NCBI RefSeq assembly: GCF_030272615.1
Contig: NC_081406.1
Location: 459,012,072 to 459,076,071 of the forward strand
Direction of reading: 5' to 3'
Source of the DNA: Cryptomeria japonica
Lineage: Eukaryota; Streptophyta; Pinopsida; Cupressales; Cupressaceae
Length of the DNA: 64,000 bases
This document shows, piece by piece, positions 33,898 to 46,145 of this stretch. Under the pieces are notes generated by a model. It had not been told where the DNA came from and did no database searches. It saw nothing but the letters and a program-made list of their open reading frames with translations. The number at the start of each line of letters is the position of its first letter. Positions within the stretch are counted from its first letter, which is position 1. The position numbers and the translations under genes were made by a program.

Positions 33898-35743
33898 TCA
33901 AGTCTCTACCGAAGGGGCATAAACTCCCAATCTATCTTTGAAGTAGTCAAATGATTCCTTAGGCAAAGGTTTAGTGAAGATATCTGCAATCTTCTCTTTA
34001 GTGTTTACATAAACCAGTCTAACTTCATTTGCTTCCACCTTTTCCTTTAAAAAGTTATACTCGATAGATATGTGCTTCATCTTAGAATGAAATACCAGAT
34101 TCTTTGATATATCAATAGTAGCAGAGTTATCATAGTAAATAACTACCAGTTCATTACAATCCACCCTTATATCCTTCAACATTTGCTTCATCCATAGAAG
34201 CTATGTATAGTTCATACTAGCAACAACATACTTAGCTTCAGCAGTAGATAAAGAAGTACATGACTGTTTCTTGCTAATCCATGAAACCAACTTCTTTCCA
34301 AGAAAGAAAGCTTCATCGGATGTACTTTTCCAGTCATCAACATCTCTAGCCCAATCAACATTGGTATATGCACATAAAGTAAAGTCATCATCCTTAGGGT
34401 ACCACAAACCATATTCTGATGTACCTTGTAAGTATCTAAAAATCCTTTTCACCTCACTCTCATGATTTTCTCTAGGATCACTCTGAAATCTTGATATAAT
34501 ACAAATAACATTCATTATGTCAGGCCTAGTCTGAGTCAAATAAAGCAGACCTCCAATCATAGATTTGTATCTTGTAGGATTTACTGGTGGAGAAACATCT
34601 TTCCCTGTCAATTTCTCACTTGTAACCATAGGAGTACTTACTAGTTTAGAATCTCCCATACCAAATTTATTCAATAATTCCCTAACATACTTAGTTTGAT
34701 AGATGAAAATACCTTTGTCAATCTGAGTAAGTTGCAAACCTAAGAAAAATTTCATTTCCCCAATCATAGACATCTCAAATTCTTTCTTCATATTGTTAGC
34801 AAATTCCTTACACAACTTATCTTCACCTCCAAAATAATCTCATCAACAAATAGTTCAATAATCAGTATATCATCATTAGTGATATTATAATATAAATTAT
34901 TGTCAGCATTACCTTTAGTAAAACCAAACATCAAAAGATATTTATCCAACCTTGCCAAGCTCTGAGTGCCTGTTTTAATCTATATAAAGCCTTTTTTAAC
35001 CTACAAACCATTTTTGTATCATTTGATAGTGAAAAAACATTAGGTTGCTTAATATAAACTTCCTCATCAAGATCCTCATTAAAAAACTGCACACTTAACA
35101 TCCGTCTAATAAACCTTGTTGTTCTTATGGGAAACATAGGCAAGAAATAATCTTACAACTTCAATCCTAGCTAGAGGTGCAAAATTCTCACCATAATCAA
35201 TTCCTTCCTTCTAAGAATATCCTTTACAAACCAATCTATTCTTACTCCTTACAACTTGACCATCCTCATTCAATTTATTTCTAAAACCCATTTAGTTCCA
35301 ATAACATTCTTATTTTTAGGCTGAGGAACTAAAGTCCATGTGTTATTCTTCTCAATCTGATCTAATTCTTCTTTCATAGCTTTTGACCAATATTCATCTT
35401 TACATGCCTCAATTACTGATACGGGTTCAACTTGAGAAATTAAACATACCTCATTAGTTGCCAGTATTCTTCTTGTCATTACTCCATGGTATTTATCCCC
35501 AATAATATGATCATCTAAATGATTCAATCTCACATACCTAGGAGTATTCTGACTCTCTGTTCCTCTTCCTGGTTCTTCAGTTACTGTAGAATTTTCTGAT
35601 ACTATCTGAGTAACTGGTTCAACACTCTGTCCTGGTAAAGATGCTACTAATTCAGATATAATCATTTCCACCATCGGTTCCTTCTCATAAACTCTGATTT
35701 GGCCTCTATTCATCTCATCCACCTTGACATTAGCACTCTCCAT
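33898..35743 (-). pseudogene. element A reverse transcriptase and RNase H remnant
   Basis: From 35743 the translation shows the integrase-RT linker, then WSKAMKEELDQIEKNNTWTL and VPQPKNKNVIGTKWV, the start of copia RT. The middle (35250-34820) is scrambled by frameshifts. The RT catalytic site reads FVDE instead of FVDD (about 34840) and a base is lost just after it. From 34815 it is open: MSMIGEMKFFLGLQ, STPMVTSEKL, RYKSMIGGLLYLTQTRPDIM, then RNase H with STAEAKYV. A TAG interrupts before LLWMKQ; the last piece (34191-33898) ends ADIFTKPLPKESF and TGA. In life this copies element RNA into cDNA; here it is dead. Confidence 0.9.
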
Positions 35744-36583
35744 AATTCTCTGAAATCTTTTGTTAAAACATCTTTATGCCTTTCTTTCATTATAATAACC
35801 AAGAAATATGCCTTCATCACATCTAGGATTAAATTTGCCTATGATATCATCTCTCCTAATATAACATTTACTACCAAATATTGTGAAATACTTAATTGTA
35901 GGTGTATTACCAAACCATAATTCATAAGGTGTCTTACTAGTTTCTCATTTGATATGTACTTTGTTGAATGTATAAATCATCGTGCTCACAACTTCTCTCC
36001 ATTAGATATGAGGTAGACTAGCTTCCATCATCATTATCCTAGCTTCATCCAAGATAGTTTCATTCTTTCTTTCCACAACTCCATTTTGCTGAGGTGTCCG
36101 GGGAGCAGAAAATTGTCTCCTTATGCCATGCTTCTCACTAAAGTTATTAAACTCACCAGATGTGAATTCTCCACCATGATCTGACCTCAAACATTTAATC
36201 TTCAATCCTATCTTAGTTTCCACTTTAGCCTTAAAGATTTTAAACTTTTCAAATGCCTCAGATTTCTCCCTTATAAAAGCAACCCACATCATTCTATAAT
36301 AATCATCAATGATTAGCATGAAATATCTATCACCTTGAAATTTTTTAACTCTTGCAAAGCCACCCAAATCACTATGAATAAGATCAAGAACATCATTAGA
36401 TTTATCTTGTATACTCCTAAAAGAGGTTCTAACCTATTTACCCATTTGACATTCTATACATACCAAATTATAGGGCTTCACAATCTTAGGTATATCTCTG
36501 ACTGCCTTAGTAGAACTGTTCTTCACAATGCAATAAAAATTCACATGACATAGCCTCTTATGACATAGCTAACTTTCATCAAT
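35744..36583 (-). pseudogene. element A integrase remnant
   Basis: On the minus strand HKRLCHVNF (pre-integrase) leads to the catalytic core: LIHSDLGG, then RSDHGGEFTSGEF, then PQQNGVVERKN. These give the D, D and E of the copia integrase. Downstream come WREVVSTMIYTFNKVHIK, a TGA, and the ELWFG.TPT...F..FG.KCY tail. Stops within the knuckle region and after PHI disrupt it. Confidence 0.88.
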
Positions 36584-37117
36584 CTATGCAATTGAACATG
36601 TATTCTCATCGGAATTCAAATGAAATATATTACCTTTTGTCTGTGTGCCTATTGCAATCTCCAAACTAGATCTGCTAATGATTTTGCATTTTCCATCCTT
36701 GAACTGTAATTGAAATCCTTTATCCACCAATTGTCCTACACTCAAAATATTATGCCTTAAACCTTCAATATAATAAAAATTACTAGTATTGTTCTTACCA
36801 TCCAATGATATAGTTCCTTTTCCTTTGATCATACATGCTTTGTCATTTCCAAATCTAACCAGACCACCATCAAATTCTTGCAAAGATAGAAACTTCCCTT
36901 TATCTCCAATTATATGATGTGAACAACCACTGTCAATTACCCATTCATCCTTGTCTTCAATTTTAGCAGCAAGTGCCTTCTCTTTGGGTACATTCTCTTC
37001 CAATGTCAAAACATCCTCCTTGATAGCTAGGAACACCCATTCCTTTCCATTGTTGAAACTACTAGCAAAATCTTTTGTCGGTTCATCATTAGAATTGGAA
37101 ATGCCTTCCTCATCCAC
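36584..37117 (-). pseudogene. element A protease remnant
   Basis: An open 177-codon piece with WVIDSGCSHHI (the aspartic protease DSG is intact, at about 36915-36950), then FGNDKACMIKGKGTISL, LRHNILSVGQL and the start of the pre-integrase domain. The enzyme would cut the Gag-Pol polyprotein. It is isolated by stops on both sides. Confidence 0.88.
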
Positions 37118-38102
37118 TATGTAGCATGATTTGTCTATGTTTTTCTTGTACTTATACTTGTTCTAATATCCATGGTTAGGCTTAAAAGATCATCTAACTC
37201 TTTCTTCAAATCTTGAATTTCTTTTAGGACATCTAGATGGAAAATGACCTATCTTATTACATGCAAAACATTTAAAAGGTTTTTTCCTTCATACTTACTT
37301 CCTGTCGCTCCTTTAGGTACCCTTCTAGAAAATACGGCTTCAAGTTTGTCAAACTCTTCATCTTCTCTCTTCATATCATTTAATTCTTTTGCATACAAAG
37401 CTTTCCAATCTTTCTTGTCGATTGATGATGTAGATGCATGAAAAGAAGGTTTAGACTTCATAGCTCTAGAAGGTCCAAATTATTCAAGCTCAAAAGTAGA
37501 TAATTTCCCAACCAAAGTATCTCTATTGACAAATGTATTAGCCATTGTCCTCAACTCATTAATTGCAATAGCCTTCATCTTGTAACTCGGTGGTAGGGCT
37601 CTCAGAACTTTAGAAACAATTTCATCTTCACTCAGAGTTCCACCACAACATTGAATTCCCATAACAATCTCATTTACCCTTTTCTTGAAAGCAGTAATCC
37701 TTTCATCTTCTTCCATCTTTAGGTTCTCATATCTCACCAAGTAACTATCAAGTTTTACAATTTTAACATAAGAGTTTCCGACTTATCCCATATATCCCTT
37801 CTAGATGGTTTGTCAGTTAATCCCATTATTTGTTGATCAAAAAGTGCACACAAGAGGCATTTTGTTGCTCTACAATCATTCTCAAGCTCCTTATCCAATT
37901 TTTTCAGAGGAGGATTTCCAGATGTCAGATTACGAGGTGTAACACCATTTGGCGTGATCTCCCAAATCTCCTTACCAAGACATCTCAGATGAGTCTCCAT
38001 CTGAATCTTCCATACTGTGTAATTATTTCCTTCAAGCCTAGGAATATCTCTCTGAAAGATAGCTCCAGATGAACTAGATGAACTTGAACTATTAGCCACC
38101 AT
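37118..38102 (-). pseudogene. element A gag remnant
   Basis: ATG at 38102 starts a Ser-rich N-terminus, then RLEGNNYTVWKIQMETHL, the usual copia Gag opening, with DQQIMGLTDKPSRRDIWD following. The frame breaks at 37755 and resumes at 37740 with ENLKMEEDERITAFKKRVNE and GGTLSEDEIVSKVLRALPP. A stop at 37480 separates the C-terminal part, which carries a CCHC knuckle (C-F-A-C-N-K-I-G-H-F-P-S-R-C) at about 37228-37271. Confidence 0.88.
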
Positions 38103-38146
38103 AAGATCTTCCTCAAGTGGTTAAGCTTTCTGTAGAGAGGAGAAAA

Positions 38147-38160
38147 GCTCTGACACCAAT
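38147..38160 (-). promoter_or_regulatory. element A primer-binding site
   Basis: On the minus strand ATTGGTGTCAGAGC directly follows the LTR end CA. It is the initiator-tRNA-Met PBS with one G for A substitution (TGGTGTC for TGGTATC). Confidence 0.9.
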
Positions 38161-39115
38161 TGCTAGATAGCTCAAATAACCGGAAAACAACCTAGAGGGG
38201 GGGTGAATCAGTTGTCATAAATTACCAGAACATTTAGCAACTAAATCTTTAATACCGAAACCCAAAACATTAATACCGAAATGCTTAAGGAAAATACCAA
38301 AATATCAGTTAAACCAATTAAGCATAAACAATAATAAGAGAATAGATACCATCTACATGACACCAAGATTTATATGTGGAAAACCCGATAAAGGCAAAAA
38401 ACACGGTGGGAATCCTACCCACAGTCAGATAATACTTCTACAATAAGTATGTGAATTACAATTGAGGGGCCTACACTTGCAGGAAGACCAACAACCTAGA
38501 GTGTACTACTCATCACAAAAGGAGTCTCACTGACTACATAGAAATCCAAACTACAATCCAAAATAATGAATGAACTGCAATGATATCATCTCCTATGCCT
38601 GAGTATAGTTCCGGTTAAGCTCAATACCAAAGGACTAAATCCTCTTACATAAACCCAACTTGATCTCCAATAAGTGACCAAATCCTTTGCCTGAATGATA
38701 TTACATTATTCACATAGATAATCTCCTAATCCCATTCCCATATGTGATCTAAAATGAGATCTTACATCATATATATACAAACCCTTGACCATAAACAATT
38801 AGGTCGGCCACCAGACAATAAACCAATTACATAATTACAACACATGTCGGCCTTAGACCAAACAAATAATATCCAACACATAAGACATCCTGAAAACACA
38901 TCAAGAGGTCCAATCCACACGTTACATTAAGCCAATCCATAACCTAGATCAACTGGGACCCAATATAGGTCCACATGCTAAAGAAATGATCTCCATCCAC
39001 CAAGTCTCAAACATGTTCACCATCAACATCCTTAATCCATACCAAAGGCTGCACCAACACCACTTATGCATATCATCAAAGATCTTCATTAGAAGATTTG
39101 TCAGTGAAACCCTCA
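38161..39115 (-). repeat. element A 5' LTR, truncated
   Basis: Matches the 3' LTR (26237-26406 and 32220-33205) over about 950 bp, then stops. Homology passes into the LTR of element D within CCAAAACAACTT (39113-39127). The missing ~280 bp are the LTR start on the element strand, including its U3 terminus. Confidence 0.88.
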
Positions 39116-40128
39116 CCAAAACAACTTAACCAAACTTAATGCTTAATACCGATAAACCAAACTTAATGCCGGTAGACTATTTATCAGTTAATTGCAGTAC
39201 TGGTAACTATTAATGCATGAAACAGAAAGACAATATCATCCACAACACATAACACCAATATTTGTACATGGAAACCCTATAAGGGGAAAACCCATGGTGG
39301 GAAACATTACCCACAATCAGATGATACTACTGCAGATAGTATGTGTATACAATAGGGGGTCTGCACATGCAGAAAGGCCAACTGCCTAGAAATCACTGCT
39401 CAAACACAAATGCGAGTCACACTAACTACAATTGGATGGTTAAATCCAATAACGATGTACTGCTTAAAATAGTATCTTCATATGCTAGATTCAGTATCGG
39501 TGTAGTTCTGATATGTCTTCACAAAAACCTTCCTTCAACCTTCAAATGATGTTTGCATGTATTGCTCTTCTTATTCTCACATATACCTTAATACAAATAT
39601 TTTTCCCAATTGCATATCGATCTTAAAAATAAGATCTTACATATATACCAAAACCTAGGACCAAAATGTATAGGTCGGCTTTACAAAAGATATTACAATA
39701 AAACAATTTATGATTAAATCAATAACCAATGCAATATCCGATTCAACATGTTGGCTTAATGCATTTACAACAATAATAAATCATCTCCATAGCATGTCGT
39801 GCTGATCTGGAATAGATAGGCCTGCTGGTGTTTATCCTTGACCTATTTGCTGGTAACAACAAATATGGAAACACAAATATACCAATGAACAAATATCCAA
39901 GACAAACTGTCCAAATGATGTCATCGATATAACCAAGTGTTTTCCATATCATTTAGAGTGTTGGTGAATAATATATCCTACCAGTGAATAAGATACCAGT
40001 GACTGTGCATAAAGTCACTTGTTTGCCGATGAACATTGCCAAATCTCCAAGTGCCAGTAGGCTTGACTAGAGTTGATAAGTGTTGACATCAATGACAAAA
40101 CCATATCAACATATCCAAAATACCAACA
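39116..40128 (-). repeat. element D 3' LTR
   Basis: Matches 44700-45720 closely. The first ~58 bp of the plus-strand reading (44645-44702 in the partner), including the G-tract, are replaced by element A LTR sequence. It ends TACCAACA against the polypurine tract. Confidence 0.9.
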
Positions 40129-40491
40129 ATCTCCCCCTTTGGCATTGATGGCAACACAAGATGGAAAAAACCATCAAAGTGCCAAAACAGAAATGCCAAA
40201 AAAAACAACATAACCAGAGATCAAAATTCAGACAGTAATCAATCTCTCCCAAAATAAAAATCTCTCCCCAAGAGATAAAGTCTCTCCCCCTAGGAGTGAC
40301 ATGTGATTTTCCATATCAATCTCTCCCCCTTTGACATCAAATTCCAAAGCAATAGAAAAACTAGGTTCAAATACAAAATACCAACTTATTTAGTATACCA
40401 ACTACTCCCCCTGAGAAGTAGCTCTCCTCATCAAAACCGGAGTACAAGATTTCTCTGTTAGTTCTGTTGGTTGATGACAAACATCAACTGT
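40129..40491 (-). other. element D polypurine tract and 3' untranslated region
   Basis: On the minus strand CCAAAGGGGGAGAT abuts the LTR start. Four further GGGGAG-type runs lie upstream (complements at about 40233, 40265, 40283-40290, 40321 and 40404). An inverted repeat brackets the PPT/LTR junction (40077-40099 with 40138-40160). Confidence 0.8.
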
Positions 40492-42125
40492 CTAAGTTTC
40501 TACCGGTGGGGGTATGACCCCAAGCTGTTCTCTAAGATATTCAAAAGTCTCCTTAGGTAAAAACTTAGTGACAATATCTGTAATCTACTCTTTAGTATTC
40601 ACATAAACCAGTTTTACTTCTTTTGCTTCAACATTCTATTTTAGAAAATTCAGTTTGATAGAGACATGTTTAGGTTTAGAATGTAGTACCAGATTCTTAG
40701 ATATATCAATTGCTGTTGTCTTATCACAATAGATAGTTATAGGCTCTTTGCATTTTACCTTTATGTCCTTCAACATTTGCTTAAGCCATAATACCTATGT
40801 ACAGTTAGTTGCTACTGCAACATATTCTGATTCTGCTGTTGTTAAAGATGTGCAACTTTGTTTCTTACTCAACCAAGAAATTAATATGCTTCCAAGAAAA
40901 AATGCTCCATCGGTGGTGCTTTTTCTGTCATCTACATCTCTTGCCCAATTTGCATCTGTGCATGCACATAATTCAAAGTTTTCACCTCTAGGATACCGTA
41001 GGCAAATATTTGTAGTGCCTTGTAAGTACCAAAAAATCCTTTTTACTGTTGATTCATGATTTTCTTTGGGATTACTCAAAAATCTTGAAACAATACATAC
41101 TGCATTCATAATATCAGGTCTTGTTTGTGTCACATACAGTAGACCTCCTATCATAGATTTGTACCTAGTCAAATTAATAGGTGTAGATTCATCCCTTAGT
41201 GATAATTTATCAGTTGTAGTCATAGGTGTGCTTACAGGTTAGATTTTTCTCTCCCAAATTTCTTTAGTAACTCCTTTAAGTACTTAGGTTGACTCAAGAA
41301 TATACCTTTATCAGTCTGTGAAATCTGTAATCCTAAAAAGAATTTTATCTCTCCAATCATAGACATTTCAAATTCTTGCTGCATTTCAATAGAAAGGTCT
41401 TTACACAAACCATCTTCTCCTCCAAAGATTATATCATCAACAAAAACTTCTATAACCAAGATGTCATCATTAGTCACTTTATAGTATAAGTTGCTATCAA
41501 CATTACCTTTAGAAAAACCAATCTTCAAAAGATATTTATCCAATCTAGCATACCAATCTCTTGGAGCTTGCTTCAACCCATACAAAGCTTTCCTTAACCT
41601 GCAAACCATATCTTTGTTATTTGTCAAAGAAAGTCCTTTAGGTTTCTCAATGTAAACTTCTTCTTCAAGATCTCCATTCAGAAATGTACATTTAATATCC
41701 ATTTGATATACTTTGTATTTCTTGTGTGCTACAAAAGCCAAGAATAATCTGACTACCTCAATTTTGGCTACTGGTGCAAAGCTTTCATTGTAATCAATTC
41801 CTTCTTTCTGTGAATATCCCTTACATACTAGTCTTTCTTTATTTCCGATTACATTACCATATTCATTGAGTTTGTTTCTTAATATTCATTTTGTTCCAAT
41901 TACATTTTTGTCTTTAGGCTGGGGAACTAATGTCCATGTGTTATTCTTCTCAATTTGTTTTAGTTCTTCTTCCATAGCTTTAATCCAGTGTTTATCTTCA
42001 CATCCCTCATTAATTGATGCTAGTTCAATTTGAGAAATAGGACATACCTCTTCATTTTCCAGTCTTCCTCTTGTCATAACTCCTTGATACTTGTTCCCAA
42101 TTATCTGTTCTTCAAAATGATTCAA
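40492..42125 (-). pseudogene. element D reverse transcriptase and RNase H remnant
   Basis: Starts with MNHFEEQIIGNKYQGVMTRG and HWIKAMEEELKQIEKNNTW. The main RT piece (41741-41232) holds [35 protein letters not shown] and [11 protein letters not shown], so the FVDD active site is intact. RNase H (41223-40795) holds RYKSMIGGLLYVTQTRPDIM, ACTDANWARDVDDRKSTTDG and SWLSKKQSCTSLTTAESEY. The tail ends near LGVIPPPVET with TAG at 40492. Frameshifts near 41230 and 41880, and a stop after VNTKE, break it. Confidence 0.9.
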
Positions 42126-43178
42126 CCTTAAATACTGGGGTGTCTTTGTTTGTTGTTGTTCTTCAGTTACAGTGGAATTTTCAGATGATACCGGTGTAAC
42201 TGGATCTTCATTCTGTACTGGTGTGTGTTCATTTCTCAGTATCTATGTTGCCGGTTTAGAGTCTATATACCTTGAAGTTCCTCTAAATTGTTCATCAATT
42301 TTCACATTTGTACTCTCAACTTTTTTCTGTAACTAAGAAATATTCCTTCATCACTTTTAGGATCAAATTTTCCAATATACTCATCTCTTCTAATATAGCA
42401 TTTAATTCCAAATATTCTAAAATATTTAAGAGTAGGAGCAATGCTAAACCATAGTTCATCAGGGGTCTTACCAGTTTCACCTTTGATGTGAACTTTGTTG
42501 AATGTGTAGACTGATGTGCTTACTGCCTCTCTCCAATATACATGTGGTAGATTTTCTTCTGATAACATACTTCTAGCTGCATCCAAGATAGTTCTATTTT
42601 TCCTTTCTACAACTCCATTCTATTGGGGTGTCCATGGTGCTGATAACTGTCTTCTGATTCCATTTACTTCACAAAATGTATTAAATTCCTTAGATGTAAA
42701 TTCACCTCCTTGATCTAATCTCAGACATTTGATTTTCTTACCGGTTTAATTTTCTACCATCACCTTGAATAGCTTGAATTTCCCAAGTGCTTCTGATTTT
42801 TCTCTGAGAAAAGTAACCCAACACATTCTAGAATAGTCAACAATGATTAGAATGAAATATATATCACCTTGTAAGATTTTAGTTCTAGATGGACCACATA
42901 AGTTAGTATGAATTAATTCAAGAGAACTATTGGATTTTTCTGGAATACTTTTAAAAGTTGCTCTAACTTGTTTTCCAAATTGAAATTCCTTTCATACCGG
43001 ATTCTGAGGCTTAACAATTTTAGGTAAGTCTCTAACTACTTTAGTTGTACTGATTTTCACAATGCTATCAAAATTTACATGACAAAGTCTCTTATGCCAT
43101 AGCCAACTTTCATCAATATGTGCAATCAAGCATGTTTTTTCATTATTATTCAAATGAAAGATATCACCTCTAGTTTGA
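42126..43178 (-). pseudogene. element D integrase remnant
   Basis: WLWHKRLCHVNFDSIVKIS (pre-integrase) lies in the 43198-42992 piece. Several frameshifts follow, with the catalytic-core motifs legible in pieces. The open piece 42586-42302 runs from MDAARSMLSEENLPHVYWRE through VYTFNKVHIKGETGKTPDEL and FGIKCYIRRDEYIGKFDPKS. The homologous segment in element A has a TGA where D has Gly. Confidence 0.82.
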
Positions 43179-43520
43179 TTACCGATTGCAATTTCCAAAC
43201 TTGTTTTTCATAATTTTGCATTTCCCATTCTTGAATTGTAACTGAAATCCTTTTTCAATGAATTGACCAACACTCAAAAGATTATGCTTTAAACCTTCAA
43301 CATAGTAAACATTGTCAGTATTATGCTTATCATCAAGAGATATAGTACCTTTACCTTTGATCAAACAAGCTTTATCATCTCCAAATCTTACCAGACCTCC
43401 ATTATACTCCTGAAAAGTCAAGAATTTACTTTTATCACTAGTCATATGATGTGAACATCTTCAATCGATGATCCATTCATCCTTAACCTCAACTTTAGCT
43501 GCCAGGGCCTGCTCTATAGA
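43179..43520 (-). pseudogene. element D protease remnant
   Basis: An open piece (43445-43179) with HHMTSDKSKFLTFQEYNGG, VRFGDDKACLIKGKGTISL and LKHNLLSVGQFIEKGF. The residues just before HHM, where the DSG active site should sit, fall in a region with a frame problem, so the protease is probably dead. Confidence 0.8.
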
Positions 43521-43699
43521 TTGAACAATAGGTGTCGGTTGATCTTCTATTATAGCAACAAAGACCCATCCATTATCTATCAGATCCTCATCAGAATCAT
43601 CAGTGACTCCTTCATCAGCAAGATAACAAGACTTGTCTTTATTCTTCTAAAATCTACATCTTTGATATTTAGGGTTAGGCTTGTATGTTCTTCTAGCTT

Positions 43700-44593
43700 C
43701 TTCTTTTAATCTTACATGTCTATCAGGGCATCTTGAAGCCATATGACCAATCTTATTACAGTTAAAACATTTAAAGGGTGCTTTACCTTCATACTTACTT
43801 CCAACTGGACCTTTAGGCTTTTTCCTTGCAAATAGTGCTTCAAGTTCTTCAAGTTATTCATTTTCTCTCCTGCTTTCTTCAAGTTCTCTTGAATAAAAAG
43901 CTTTCCAATTAGACTTGTAAAATGATGATGATGCAGATGAATTTGATGCCTTAAAAGCTAAATCTTTCTTTATAGTAGCAACATGACCAAATTCCTCAAT
44001 TTCAAAAGCTGAAAGTTTTTCAATCAATGTATCTCTAGTTACTGATGTATTAGGCATTGTTCTTAACTCATTTATAGTAGTAACTTTCATTTTGTATGCC
44101 GGTGGCAATCCTCTTAACACTTTTGAAACAATTTCATCTTCACTTAAGGTTCCTCCACAATATTTAATACCTAAAACAATTTCATTAACTTTTTCCATAA
44201 AAGCAGAAATTCTTTCATCTTCTTCCATTTTCAGATTTTCATACCTGACCTGGAAGCTCTCAAGTTTTGCAATTTTGACTATGAATCTCCTTCATTCAAT
44301 GTTTCCAAATGGTCCCAAATAGGTTTAGCAATAGATCTATCTGATAATCCCATGATTTGCTGATCTGATAATATGCTCAAAAGTGCTTCTCTTGCTTTGC
44401 AATAATTTTCCTCATCTTTAGCCAAGTTAGGTGGATTAGGTTGACCATGAATAGGAGTAGTATATCCATTCTTTGTAACTTCCCAGATGTCCTTTCCAAT
44501 GCAATTTAGATGTGTCTCCATCCTAATCTTCCATTTGCCATAGTTAGTTCTACCAAGTTTAGGAGTGTCCTTCCTGAAATAGTTAGAAGACAT
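43700..44593 (-). pseudogene. element D gag remnant
   Basis: ATG at 44593 gives MSSNYFRKDTPKLGRTNYGK and WKIRMETHLNCIGKDIWEV. A frameshift near 44280 leads to 44228-43854 with MEEDERISAFMEKVNEIVLG, GGTLSEDEIVSKVLRGLPPA and the same order as A. A CCHC knuckle (C-F-N-C-N-K-I-G-H-M-A-S-R-C) follows at about 43730-43780. Confidence 0.88.
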
Positions 44594-44630
44594 TGGATCT
44601 CCTCCTAAACTTCCACAAAAAGAGAACTAA

Positions 44631-44644
44631 GCTCTGATACCAAT
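44631..44644 (-). promoter_or_regulatory. element D primer-binding site
   Basis: On the minus strand ATTGGTATCAGAGC, complementary to initiator tRNA-Met, directly follows the 5' LTR. The LTR end reads TA instead of CA, a C-to-T change. Confidence 0.92.
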
Positions 44645-45720
44645 TATTAGGTCCCGGAGGCAACTGAGAGGGGGGAGGAGTGAATCAGTTGTCAAATAAA
44701 TTCAAACCAAAACAACTTAACCAAACTTAATGCTTAATACTGATAAACCAAACTTAATGTCGATAGATAGTTTATCAGTTAATTGCAGTACCGGTAAAGA
44801 TTAATGCATGAAACAGGAAGACAATATCATCCACAACACATAACACCAATATTTGTACATGGAAACCCTGTAAGGGGAAAAACCACAGTGGGAAACCTTA
44901 CCCACAATCAGATGATACTACTACATATAGTATGTGTATACGATAGGGGGTCTGCACATGCAGAAAGGCCAAGTTCCTAGAGCTCACTACTCAAACACAA
45001 ATGGGATTCACGCTGACTACAATTGGATGGTTAAATCCAATAATGATGTACTGCTTAAAATAGCATCTTCATATGTTGGATTTAGTACCAGTGTAGTTCT
45101 GATATGTCTTCACAAAAACCTTCCTTCAACCTTGAAATGATGTCTGCGTGTATTTCTCTTCTTATTCTCGCATATACCTTTATACAAATATTTTTCCCAA
45201 TCGCATATCGATCTTACAAATAAGATCTTACATATATACCAAAACCTAGGACCAAAATGTATAGGTCAACTTTACAAAAGATATTACAATAAAATAATTT
45301 ACAATTAAATCAATAACCAATGCAATATCTGATTCAACATGTTGTCTTAATGCATTTACAACAATAATAAATCATCTCCATAGCGTGTATTGCTGATCTG
45401 GAATAGATAGGCCTGTCGGTGTTTATCCTGGACCTATTTGCCGGTAACAACAAATATGAAAACATGAATATACCAATGAACAAATCTCCAAGAAAAATTG
45501 TCCAAATGATGTCTTTGACATAACCAAGTGTTTTCCATTTCATTCCAAGTGTCGTTGAATAATATATCCTGCCGATGAATAAGATACTAGTGACTGTGCA
45601 TGAAGTCACTTGCTTGCTGGTGAACATTCCCAAATCTCCAAGTGCTAGTAGGCTTGACTAGAGTTGATAAGTGTTTAAATCAATGAAAAAACCATATCAA
45701 CATATCTAAAATACCAACAC
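44645..45720 (-). repeat. element D 5' LTR
   Basis: 1,076 bp. On the plus strand it starts TATTAGGTCCCGG and ends TACCAACA. It has the G-tract near 44669-44690 and an ATCAATGAAAAAACC form of the conserved U3 word near its far end. Confidence 0.92.
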
Positions 45721-46145
45721 AAGTTGCAGGTGCATGACTGTAATTGTAAATTTAGGATTCATTTGCAGAGATGGAAAAACCCTTTTCATCTCGCGAATTT
45801 TTTGAAGGACAGTGCATAACTTACGCACGGTCCCGATGAATTTTCTCTAAATTTATAGGAAAGGTCTTTATAATTCTAAATACCTCAGATCTAAAGTTAC
45901 AGTGCAATCTCGAATCGGTAGCTCCTTATTCAACAAGTCAACTCTTCTACTTACAAAAGAGGATAAATTGCATTGCACCCTTGAAATTCACTTAGTATTC
46001 AGATCCTTATTCACTCTAGGGTTTGGATCTAGTGAATTCAACCCCTCTTTTGAATGTAAAGTATCTCCCAAGTGAAAATCATCCTAATGATTTCCTTTCT
46101 CTCTCCTAGGTGGGGAATCACTAGGGTTCAATTTTCCACTTTACA
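45721..46145 (+). repeat. possible end of a gypsy-type LTR
   Basis: This sequence ends CTTTACA. Three bases later a TGG-starting PBS-like word begins. It contains the first of three copies of a 27-nt palindrome (45807-45833). The left part was presumably removed or is hidden by element D. The LTR call is inferred from the PBS-like neighbour. Confidence 0.4.

Larger units (their letters stand above)
26237..39115 (-). mobile_element. Ty1-copia element A, interrupted by B and C
   Basis: On the minus strand the order is 5' LTR (39115-38161, incomplete), PBS, gag, protease, integrase, RT, RNase H, polypurine tract, 3' LTR (33481-26237). The integrase-before-RT order defines copia. Without the nested insertion (26407-32219 plus a 5-bp target duplication) it is about 7.06 kb. 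Many stops and frameshifts make it defective. Its 5' LTR lacks the outer ~300 bp, being fused to the LTR of element D. AATTA at 26232-26236 would be one target copy; the partner is lost. Confidence 0.9.
39116..45720 (-). mobile_element. Ty1-copia element D, nearly full length
   Basis: On the minus strand: 5' LTR (45720-44645), PBS, gag, protease, integrase, RT, RNase H, polypurine tract, 3' LTR (40128-39116, lacking about 60 bp at its end). It is 6.6 kb. It is close to element A in protein sequence and layout but has clearly different LTRs. Fewer stops than A suggest a somewhat younger copy, but it is still defective. Confidence 0.9.
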
